Origin: Trichoderma breve
Taxonomy: Eukaryota; Ascomycota; Sordariomycetes; Hypocreales; Hypocreaceae
Reading direction: 5' to 3'
Length of the DNA: 64,000 bases
Assembly: GCF_028502605.1 (NCBI RefSeq)
Contig: NC_079235.1
Coordinates: forward strand, 434,001 to 498,000
The notes beneath the pieces were generated by a model, which saw nothing but the letters and a program-made list of their open reading frames with translations, searched no databases and was not told the DNA's origin. Below are positions 1-9,696 of this stretch, in pieces (the stretch's first letter is position 1; the number at the start of each line of letters is the position of its first letter). The position numbers and the translations under genes were made by a program.

Positions 1-1314
1 CTATACTTACTCTCCTTAGTATATGATTTATACAGACATTTCTATCTTTGCCGCCTGTGGCCATCATATCACCAAGGCGAGGCCCTATCTATCATCCGTT
101 TTGAGAGATCATTTGGACGAGAAGGATTCTAAAGGTGCGCCAAAATGGACAGCGCTGCATATGGACTATCCAGAGATGGAAAGAGACAACAGGATACGAG
201 CTTGCGAGCCTAGGCAAAATATCAGGAGCTCCATCTCGCACAGCATATTGCCTGCCCCCCCCCCCCCACTAGATGATATCACAACCATATTCCCATATTA
301 GGAACCGATGAGCTCGTGTGTTCTCAATATGGACATGTACGCAAGGAGACTGGCTCCCCGGCTCACACATGGCAAACGTATCATCTAACACGGGCTGATT
401 TCGTCGGCAAATATTGAGACTCAAGCTTCTTTTTAGCTCTCCCCCATATAGAGCAACGTTAACTGCATAGTGCACTTCTCCAGGTTCTACTAGTCCAATT
501 AGCGGCCGCTTTTCTTGGACCCCCAACTTGAACCGCATTCTTGGTGCATCGTAGTTGGCAAATGTTACAGCAATCGAAGTCTACAATGCCGAGGAGAAAA
601 GAAGGTAGATCAATCATCAATTCCGTTGTATTCCAAGTTTACAGGAATAGAGTAATTGAACTAGATAATAGCTTCGATTGGAGGACGCATTGATGCTATT
701 CCCACGGAAATCCAATATCCACCAATTATACATGTCCAGGTCAAATGATGAGGAAGGTCTCGAAAGCCGAGGCGGCGGCGAAAGCCGTAAATCCACCAGT
801 AGCTTCTTGGCCGATCTTCTTTATTTCCCAAAACAACTGCCGTTATCTGTAATGAATCCTTTTTAAGAGTCAGCTCCCTGTTTTGCACGGCCCAAAGCAG
901 TATAGGCAATCGTTTACATACGCCCATTACCACCCTATTTTCCCTCGGGCGACACACACCCTCCAAGATGGAGCGCGATCGATGATACGGCTGGGCTGAT
1001 GAGATACTATGAATCATCAATAACCTGCATTAGGTAGTCTTATTGGTATGGTGCTTTGCAGCATCTTACACTAGGGGGTCATGGTTATAGCAAGGAAGTT
1101 ACCCGGCTTATAAGGTTCGATCCGAGAACTAGTAATCTTGGCATAATCATCAAATGAATGACCGTATATATATACGACAACTACTTTAGCTCTCATCCAA
1201 TGTTACATTGAATCCTCTGCCACCTCAGTATCACTAATCCCCTGCCTCTCGCGCCATACAGCAGTCCTGCATCTATTCCAAATATTTCCTTGTTATGACT
1301 CTCGCTGCGTTCTT
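1..1314. other. Region without a supported gene
   Basis: No open frame here has recognisable domains, a credible start and splice-linked exons. The longest frames (about 120 codons, - strand 661-1020, and 89 codons, - strand 269-538) match no family I can name. A 13-base C tract lies at 255-267. The right part is the 3' side of the polysaccharide lyase gene. Confidence 0.5.
255..267. repeat. Poly-C tract (13 C)
   Basis: An uninterrupted run of 13 C on the + strand. It is a simple homopolymer, prone to length variation and sequencing error, with no coding context. Confidence 0.9.
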
Positions 1315-2067
1315 TTAGGAGTGTACGACGGCAATGGACTGGATGTGCACCTCAGAAGTAACGGCCGTCTTGCCCTGGTTGTAGTTGCCACTCTTGAAGT
1401 AGCAGTTGGGAGAATCCCAATCATAGGTGCTGAGGGTCGTCTTCTTTCCATTGATGGAGATGCTCAGAACATTCTTAGAATACGACATCACATAAGTGAA
1501 GTACGTTCCCACAGGCACGTTACCAAGCTTCGTGACAATCTGGTTGTCATCGGGACTCTCCTTGACACCAACGACAATATCACCTTTGGTGCTGTAGTAC
1601 ATCTCTGCAAGCGGCTTGCTGGCTGCGGACGCAAAGACTTGGCCAATGGCAGTGCCGTGAGAGCCGTCGTCTGCCTTGACGACCTTCATGCTCACGGTAA
1701 GCGTGTTGGTTCCTGTAGGGGCCCAATCCGTGTTTTTGCCACTCTTGGGATCGACCTCGCGCAGCTCAGTACGACAGTGTTCGCTACCAGAGGTGGTGGC
1801 ACAGCCGGTGATGTCTGGATTGCCAGGCGCCGTCAGGATGAGCTCGCCATTGGACTTGTCTGTGAAGAATGTGGGGCCGGTATAGCCACTGCAGCCCTGG
1901 AGGTCTTTGCTCTTGATAGTGTCGACACTGCCATCACTGCCAGTTGGTAGCTGAAGGCTCCAGACGCTGAGGTCAAAGTTGCCTCCAGGAGCACAGCTGG
2001 GGTTCAAGGCTAGGACAGCCGTGACAGGTAGGAGAGAAAGGAAGCTGATGATGGACTTGGGAGCCAT
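1315..2067 (-). CDS. Secreted polysaccharide lyase (alginate_lyase2 fold; PL20 glucuronan lyase-like or PL7)
   Basis: Predicted 250-residue secreted lyase that would cleave uronic-acid-containing polysaccharides by beta-elimination. Residues 1-20 form a typical signal peptide (MAPK, a hydrophobic core, then VLA before LNPSC). Motifs of the jelly-roll lyase superfamily are visible: RTELRE at 99-104, an IGQV strand with Q143, and YFKSGNYNQ at 223-231 near the C-terminus. In many PL7 enzymes the Q strand reads QIH or QVH; here it is QVF, so a histidine is lacking at that position. The length (about 250) matches fungal PL20 glucuronan lyases, a family known from Trichoderma. It is a single exon with a TATA-like element about 120 bp upstream, and no other polysaccharide-degradation gene adjoins it. 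The PL20 versus PL7 assignment and the substrate are inference. Confidence 0.82.
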   Translation of the reverse strand: MAPKSIISFLSLLPVTAVLALNPSCAPGGNFDLSVWSLQLPTGSDGSVDTIKSKDLQGCSGYTGPTFFTDKSNGELILTAPGNPDITGCATTSGSEHCRTELREVDPKSGKNTDWAPTGTNTLTVSMKVVKADDGSHGTAIGQVFASAASKPLAEMYYSTKGDIVVGVKESPDDNQIVTKLGNVPVGTYFTYVMSYSKNVLSISINGKKTTLSTYDWDSPNCYFKSGNYNQGKTAVTSEVHIQSIAVVHS

Positions 2068-2183
2068 TGTAGAGGATGTTTCGGTGATATTCTTTTGGCA
2101 GGGAGTTGTATGTGAGAATCTCTGTGCGAGGCTTGTTTTGTTGAGGCTGATTACTTCCTTTTTTTAAGATTCCGTCGTCTCTC

Positions 2184-2191
2184 TTATATAC
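2184..2191 (-). promoter_or_regulatory. TATA-like element of the polysaccharide lyase gene
   Basis: Reads TATATAAG on the - strand, about 117-124 bp upstream of the lyase ATG. This is a plausible core promoter position for a fungal gene; it is inferred from sequence only. Confidence 0.45.
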
Positions 2192-3495
2192 TTCATCACC
2201 AGAGACTTTCTATACTCCGTGTTTTACTTCTTGCTGCCAAGATACTCCTTCTCTATAATCAGTTGAGTATCAGTTGAGAATCCTATCCTTCAAAGTCTAT
2301 GCTTTTTTTCCACCAATTACTTTTATTCCTGGTGATTCAATGGAATATTCCGCATCTGTCAACCCGAAACGCTTCCTGCTTCATGAAGGAAACATTATGG
2401 AACACACATGCTCATCGGCTCTCATCGCCAAGACTATCGTCAATCCCTTCCACAAGCAGCCCCAAGTACCCTAGCTCAGTGCGGAAAGCCGACTGACAAA
2501 TTCCGCATCCAAGCATGCACTCTAGGTCATGTCAAGCTTTTTTCCCCGCAATGTGATTGAGCCGGACCTCCTGTCAGATCGATGTGACTTACACATTTGC
2601 CGTGACGGTTAAATTGGTCATTGGTGGGATTTCTTGAATATATCTCCATGAACGCTCTGCGCACCGGCTACGGCAGATGTGCCATGCAGAAGAAATAGCG
2701 AACTTGCATTTCCCCAGACCCAATGCTAGCCACTAACAGACGATCGCTACGGCTTGATCCAACATTGCCTTTTTAGGTAATACCATCTTCAAGTTCGGGG
2801 GCTCAGAGGAGCCCAGCCGGAATACGCGCGGGGGAAATGAAGCGAAGGGCTCCTGTTCACTTCATCGCCTTTCACACACATTCAGCCAGTTTTCTGATCC
2901 AATGCCAATTCCACCAAGGCCATTGAGGTTGGTGCTACTGATTTAACATCATCTTACTTTGTCACTCTTATAGTATCTTGATCTCGTTCACAATCTTCCT
3001 CCGTAGTCGGTTTCGACTTCAAAGAGCAGCGAATCAAGGACTGGTGGCCAGTCTAGGAAACATCGAGCGTCCTTTCCGTAGTGAGTTGTCTTTATGCTTG
3101 CCTCTTTTCATATCATTCCTTGAGAACCAGCGGAATCCTGATATTAGGTGGTCCAACAGAACATTAAGATGCTTCACCCAATCCTCACACCCAACAGTCG
3201 AAACGTCTTGACCTTCATATCTAATGGCACACAGGTCGTTTCTTCAAATGATGACTTTGTGCATAATGAATAAAGTTTGCACCTTTCGACTCCGAGTATC
3301 GCCGTCTTCCAATACACACTGAGAAATTAGAGACAAAAAGTCACTGAGGACTCCGTCACCGCATGTGAAAGAGGGTTCCGTGGTAATATCTTGATGATCA
3401 AGTTCAATATAGAAACTTGACTCATAGATTATGTTAATATATCTAGGGGTCCATTTCCGTATGGATGTACAGACTTTGTTCTCTCCCAAATTCTT

Positions 3496-3513
3496 CCCCC
3501 CCCCCCCCCCCCC
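3496..3513. repeat. Poly-C tract (18 C)
   Basis: An uninterrupted run of 18 C on the + strand in a non-coding region. It is the longest homopolymer in the left part of the window. Confidence 0.9.
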
Positions 3514-6374
3514 TTTCTTTTCGAAATAAGCCGCTTTAAAACCAACAAAACACCCTTCGAGTTCATTCGCGAATATGCTGCCAAAAGAGATAATGCTGGG
3601 TAATTACGCAGAAATATTTCTAAACTCTATCATGCCGTACCAGTCTTGCAATTTCATGCGTAACATTTTCTGGGCGTTGGATCATGGTTGATAGGGGGGT
3701 AGCCAACACAGCGTGTCTTGTCATTCTTCCGGGTATGTAGATGCCGATAATACGCCATTATCAGGAAAGACTTGAATTGCATAGATATCAGGTGCAAGAT
3801 CGTCAATCAATGGATTGATGAGTTGTTCGAAGGCACGATCATCCAATCCAAGCTTCTCATCCACAGAGACTGAAACGTGTCATCGCTAGATCCAGTCGTC
3901 AACATGCCGGATGCCTAGAACTTCACCGCTAACGGTAAATAATCTTTAACCAAGATGCATTAGATTGATTTTGGGAATGGCTGGCGGACATACACTGCAC
4001 ACGTATGCTATAATGCGAGAGAGCTAATTGAGCCCTCAGAAAGGGGACAAGATACTGCTAAAGAAGTTGAATGCGGCGAAGAAGTAACGCATGGTTTGAA
4101 CCAAGTAATTGAAGATCAAGGCCATGACCATTGCCTCTATTGTAAAAATAGACCGATAATGAATCGATTGAATGCAACAATGTGATGGTCAAGTACATAC
4201 ATATCTAGGTACTTGCAAGTGTGTGGTTGGGGCGACTCCAACAGTTGCGTGCATGCATTCTCAGGAGTTCATATCATGGCACCCAATTTTATTTAAATTT
4301 GTTTATTCACTTACATATTTCATTTAATCTTGTCCAATTCATTTTGTTGGTGTTTTTCTTTGTGGCGGCAGATTATTGACGGTTTTTGCAAAGAGTTGCA
4401 ACCTCCTGATGATCAGTTGCCCTACCCTGCATTCTGAAAGCACGATGGTGGCTGGTGCAGTCTTGGGGCTGAACTCTGGGCGACACCGCTAGTAATGTTT
4501 CCAGGTTGTGGTAGTATTCAGTGCACTTGCGCTTTGGATCATCACGTCCCTGCATTTAGCGATGAAGTTTTTGATGTCGCTAAGGGTAAGCGAAATACGG
4601 CCGTCGCTATTAAGCATGAGTGCGTAGCTTCAAACAAGGGGGCACCCAGTCTTGTGCTTTTATATCTGTGCTTTGGTGCTTAAACGATGACCTCGGTTAC
4701 ACTCGAGTTTTATACTTTGCAAAGCAGGGAGTTATTTTGCATCAAGTTGTATGAAATTGCTCGGTAATGAGGCTTCTAGTACATTTCCATGGTCTGTGTC
4801 CTCCCGTGTGTGTTTGAGAAAATGAAAGCAGGGAGCGTCAAGACGTCAATGCTTAGGTAGGTATCTACTATGTATCTCAGCCGTACATGATAGACATCAA
4901 TCAAATCTATGTGATCAAGTTACAGTTACATAAGGCGAGAAGGGGTACGGAGTTAGGATATACTCGTTACCAGGTACTGGACCCCTAATGCTCCTTGCGG
5001 AGCAACATGAAGCAAGAGAGCGTGTGAGAAAGTGGCCCTGAAATAATGGAATTGCAGCTTGTCGTATTGAGCCTAGCGCGCATGACCCCGCTGACTAAGG
5101 ACATGTCAAGGGCACGTGCGTGATAACTTTGATGTGATGGAATTGATGCTTGCGGATATCGAAGACGATGATAAGCATGAGAGCCCTGCATACCTAGTAA
5201 TATGTTGAGTTGCAAATGTGTTAGTAGTATTTGTACTCTCGCTGCTGTATCTACTCAGACAACTCAACTGATTGCAAATGATATGGACGCCACACTATCT
5301 GCCTCGGGGATGCATTAGACATACTTCGGCTGTCAGGTAACCTTGAATCATGACTAAGCAGCCATCCATGCTGCTCATTTGATTAAGGGCTGGCTGGGCT
5401 GGCTGGGCTCATCTCAAGTACCTACTCCTACGCGACGCCGTATCAAACCCGCCAGCTTCACACGGTATCTCCAGGTACTCACTCAACTGCACTGGACCAT
5501 CCAGTCTGTAAAAAGACGGAGTGCAGTTACGCCGCTGCTGCTCGGCGCTTATGCCAGGCCAGCGGTCTATTGAACCTTATTCGTGGCAGTGCGGGTTTGA
5601 GGCTGATGGTGACTGGCTGCCCCTCATTACGCGGACAGAGTGTAGCCGCCGACTAAGAAGTTTAGGTTGATGGATTGATGGAATCCAGCCGCTGTGCCTG
5701 AACTCTGTCAGCGTGGCAGCGCTGTTGGGACATATAATATGGAGTAATGGCGGGCGGAGTGAAGGTGTAAATGTTCAAATGTTGAATGTCAATGTAAGCC
5801 ACCTTTCTTGTTGGCTGTGCGTCTCCAGTGGTAAGAATGAAAGCAGATGGAGATCAATTCTTCTGAGTATTGACCCTTGTCTGGCACTGTAAAGAGAGAT
5901 TAACAGCAGCCAGAGCGGGAAAAAACAGAGACTAAGAGGCACCGCTAAGCCCACTCAAGGCATAGCCGCCCGTTATTTTACTAGAGTCGATTGCCCTTCT
6001 GCAGAAAAAACCGGGCTTCTATAAACAGATTCAACCCAGGTGGATTTTTTACCCACTCAGGTCCCACGCCGCTCTCATTTGCACCCAATAATCCGGAGCT
6101 GCTTGCTTGCATGACTTGTAACTTTGTGCCTCGTCTCTCGTTCTCCTGCTGCTGCTCCTGATTCCGCTTTTGCATCTGCTCTGCCTCTTGCCTCTGCCTC
6201 TGCCTCATTGTCTCCAGCGTCAGCCCTCGATACCCAAAAGGCAGCGCCACTCCCTCGACGCGTCACCTCGAATCTACGCGATACTCGCCGTCAGCACGAA
6301 AGCGACTGTATTTCTACCTGCGCAATCGACCGATTCAGCGTCCCATCCTCGACCCATCTTCAGCATCCCTCACA

Positions 6375-7361
6375 ATGCCTCTCTGCGGCGGATCCAAGAC
6401 TGTGCAGCGCAAGCTGGTTCTTCTGTGCGTCGACGAGCCCGGCAATTTCGTCGCCTATCCATCGGCGAAATCTCAATGAATGCTAATCGCCTTGTTTGCG
6501 AATTTATAGGGGCGATGGTGCCAGCGGAAAGACGTCGCTGCTCAACGTCTTCACAAGAGGGTTTGTCGCCCACTCGCGCCCAACTTTGCTTTTGCCCTTG
6601 CCTCCGCCTCCGCCCTCTCCCTCATCAACCACATCCGCATCCGCCTCCGCCTTGCCATCAATCGAATCTATAATGCCATTCAAATTCTAACATTTTTTCT
6701 TTCTCTCACGATAGTTACTTCCCGACCGTCTACGAACCCACCGTCTTCGAAAACTACGTTCACGGTACGCTGCGACTCCTCATTTTCTTTTCGCCCATGA
6801 CAAGCACTAACCACCATTTGCCGCAGACATCTTCGTTGACAACGTCCACATCGAGCTCTCACTCTGGGATACGGCTGGACAGGAGGAATTCGACCGTCTA
6901 CGATCTCTCTCTTACGGTATTACAGACAGACACCCCCGCATTCATCCCACTGCGTATGCTGACGTTGCATACATCCAGATGACACCGATTTGATCGTGCT
7001 CTGCTACTCGGTCGATAGCAAAGACTCGCTAGAAAACGTCGAATCCAAATGGGTCGGTGAGATTGCCGACAACTGCCCCGGCGTCAAGCTGGTCCTGGTC
7101 GCCCTGAAGTGCGATCTGCGCCAGCAAGAGGAGGAAGAACCCGAAGAAGGCGCAGCAGCCGACGGCAACCCTCCGCGCGAGAAGCCCCCCACCATTTCCT
7201 ACGACGAGGGCCTCGAAGTCGCCAAGCGAATAGGCGCATCCCGATACCTCGAGTGCTCGGCCATGAAGAACCGCGGAGTCAACGAGGCCTTCACAGAGGC
7301 CGCCCGTGTGGCGCTGAGCGTCAAGAAGGAGAGGGAAGACAACAAATGCACAATCATGTAA
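6375..7361 (+). CDS. rho3: Rho-family small GTPase Rho3
   Basis: Membrane-attached GTPase controlling polarised growth and exocytosis in fungi. Five exons by splice signals: 6375-6424, 6510-6560, 6715-6764, 6827-6916 and 6979-7361, giving 207 residues. The G1 loop GDGASGKTS (18-26) is rejoined only after removing intron 1 (donor GTGCGT). The effector region EPTVFENY lies at 41-48, the switch II motif DTAGQE at 65-70, the G4 motif LKCD at 123-126, the G5 CSA at 173-175, and a CaaX prenylation box CTIM ends the protein. A Glu/Pro-rich insert (about 129-152) lies in the Rho insert region. The N-terminus [13 protein letters not shown] and the YVHDIF segment are those of fungal Rho3 rather than Rho1, Rho4, Cdc42 or Rac. 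The CxxM box would favour farnesylation; this is inference. Confidence 0.95.
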
Positions 7362-8588
7362 AGATGATGTGGCTTTTTACCCCGTTCATGTCGGGGTTCT
7401 CTTCTTGATACCCCCCCGATGTGCCTTGCAGACCGGCTGCAATGAAGCCGCGCAAAAGCAAGAGGCAACTTTCCATGCAACGACGCATTCTTTTTTTTTT
7501 TTTGTCATTTGAATCTGCTTCTGTCCCAATTTGTTTGTTTGTTGGTTTTCCCCCAAAGCTACATCAATCTACCATGGACCTTCACCGTACATATTCGACT
7601 GCGGAATGACCGATTTGCGGTTTCTATTTTTGTTGTAATTTTTTCCTGGAATGGAGTGCAGGAGCTGAGATTGGCGGGAAAAATGTTCGATACACAGCGC
7701 GCTCATGTAGCGTATTTCCGACGCAGTCTAGATTTGTCGTCACAATTTCTCTTTTCTTTTTTTTTACTACCATCTTCTTGATTTCTATTGTTTTCTTTAC
7801 AGCTCTATACACTAAAGAAGGGGGCTCTGCTTGTGTCTTAGACCAGGATCGACTGAATGCTAACGTTTCGTTTGTCTAACTGGTGTGTGACGTCTTGGCT
7901 TCAGCGGCAAGTCGTCGACATGTTTCGGCTGATAACGTGAATGAAGTACAATGCACCAAGTGACAGGTTGGGCGTAGTACGATGAGCATCGGAGCAAGAT
8001 GGTCGCTATTATTAGGAGCATCTCGATGGCCTTTTCAGCTATGCGCACTGATTGCAACCAGCAAGCTTGGTCGTCTGCTCATCAGGCCTTCATCGCATAA
8101 GGCATGATGACATCTAGTCCCAAGGCCGATGCGCCAACGCACGCAAGGCACGTAGCTAACTGTCTGCATAAATTGCTTCTTTCATCACCTCTGCACCTGT
8201 ATCGTCATGCTCAGGGCTTGATTGGTTCTCGTCCAAGGCAAGCATTTGTTTGTTGCGGCTAGCTACACCAAGATTTGACGTCACAGCGGCGATCGTGCGA
8301 TCATCGCTCTAGGGATCAAAGCAGGTTTGCCCCAAGATGGCCGGACGAGCACAACAACATCATCATCGGCGTGGACAAGAAAGATGATGGAGGGGGGCCA
8401 AGAAAAAAAATAAAAAGACCCTGAAGATACGACCCTTTTCATTTTCTCTTTCTGAGTTATTCATTACACAAACACTTACACTTGCACAACGCTTTATATA
8501 TCGCATCTATTTGCCACCCCTTGGACACCACTCACTCCAAGGATCTACAATACATTAGTAGTACATACCATACATTACCACAACCAAA
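7362..8588. other. Intergenic region
   Basis: No gene recognised. It holds the rho3 3' region with T tracts (around 7490-7503) and the promoter and 5' leader of the small coiled-coil gene. Confidence 0.5.
8494..8500 (+). promoter_or_regulatory. TATA-like element of the 171-residue coiled-coil gene
   Basis: TTATATA lies about 90 bp upstream of the ATG at 8589, a plausible core promoter. Sequence evidence only. Confidence 0.4.
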
Positions 8589-9168
8589 ATGCCCTTCTTC
8601 AGCCGCAGTGAGCCATCGCCAGAGCCCGTCTACCAGCCGGAGCCCGTGGCCGAGCCTCCCAGCCGCAAGCACAGCCTGTTCCATCGCAACCGCGATGTCT
8701 CTCCCACCTCGTCCCACCGCACCGGCTCCGTGGCCAGCTCCAACAACGGCGGCCCGGGCTACAACGCCGCCGGCAGCAACTCGGGCGGCGGCCTCTTCCG
8801 GCACAGCACCGACAGCTCGGCGGGCAGCAGGCGTCGAGGCCTGTTCCACCGTGACGGCGGCGGCATGCAGTCCCTGGACCCGAGCATCTTGCAGGCCAGG
8901 GAGCATGTGATGCACGCTGAGGCAGCTGAGGTGGAGGCTGATCGAGCGCTGGGAGAGGCGAGGATGAGAGTGAGGGCTGCGAAGGACCATGTTTGGAGAT
9001 TGGAGGAGGAGGCTAAGGAGGAGGCGAGGAGGGCCAAGATTAAGCAGGAGCAGGCTCGTGAGGTGTCTAAGAGAGGACAGGGACTTGGACGTAAGTTTTG
9101 AATCATGATACGGTACCTGATTGTGTTACATTTGCTGACTATGTGGTGTTACAGGTCACGGCTTGTAA
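8589..9168 (+). CDS. Small conserved-looking protein with C-terminal coiled coil, function unknown
   Basis: I do not recognise the family. Two exons are inferred: 8589-9090 and a 14-nt last exon 9155-9168 (donor GTAAGT, branch GCTGAC, acceptor ACAG), giving 171 residues ending GLGRHGL. Without splicing the frame runs into a stop just after the donor. The first ~95 residues are Ser/Pro/Gly-rich and disordered, with two short LFHR repeats (SLFHRN, GLFHRD) and a related GLFRH. From about residue 97 there is a highly charged, Ala/Glu/Arg-rich helix (QAREHVMHAEAAEVEAD...) likely to form a coiled coil with basic segments. No signal peptide or membrane segment. The ATG follows a C/A-rich leader and is preceded by AAA. 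The protein-like bias of the helix and the good splice signals support a real gene; its role is unknown. Confidence 0.75.
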
Positions 9169-9696
9169 GAAGTGACGATTACTGGTCAATACTAATGAGC
9201 AATACCCGATACCTTTGGTGGTTGTAAGATTGATGTTAGCACGGAGCACTGTGTTAGGTGTACGATATGAGTGCGGAGCTTGATTTCAATATTTCTCTCC
9301 TTACGTTTGGAATTCCTCTTGGAAAAAAAATTGTACTACTACTGTAATTTATACGAGAATTTATATTCTTCAACACGCTTAATTTACTTTGTTTTATTGA
9401 ACTGCATCTATATTTATGCTGAGTTGATGGTGATGAATTACAGTCAATACTCAGCTATCAAGTACATGCTTAGCACAGGCGCCTTATCGTATCAGCTTGG
9501 CAGATCAGTGGGCACTGTGACGCAATGTGCACTGATTTGATTGCCTTACCATCAGGCATTGATTGATCTTGATCTGATGCCTATTTCTCACCTCTTCCAA
9601 TCCCCTCTAACTACACTAGATTGATCGCCTCTAGAGTGCAGATAGATCCATGGCCATTCCCGCAGCTGCGCCATTCCATCTGCTTCTTCTTCTCTA
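9169..9696. other. Intergenic region
   Basis: The 3' end of the coiled-coil gene and the promoter and leader of the GH3 gene. A+T-rich from 9290 to 9430. Nothing else seen. Confidence 0.5.

Larger units (their letters stand above)
2068..6374. other. Long intergenic region, no gene supported
   Basis: About 4.3 kb between the lyase (-) and rho3 (+). Open frames are short, overlap on both strands and carry no recognisable motif. It contains an 18-base C tract (3496-3513) and a short GGCTG-rich direct repeat near 5387-5408. A - strand stretch at 3724-3879 stays open for 52 codons and looks protein-like but has no start or continuation. The last few hundred bases are C/T-rich and probably form the rho3 promoter and 5' UTR. 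Confidence 0.5.

Noticed and set aside
1113..1123. tRNA B-box-like GGTTCGATCCG
   Set aside because: No matching A box, anticodon stem or acceptor stem pairing could be found around it.
1321..1950. 209-codon + strand frame opposite the polysaccharide lyase
   Set aside because: Antisense shadow of a gene with clear signal peptide and family motifs.
3244..3489. 81-codon - strand frame ending near the C tract
   Set aside because: No motif and no neighbouring exons in phase; not distinguishable from chance.
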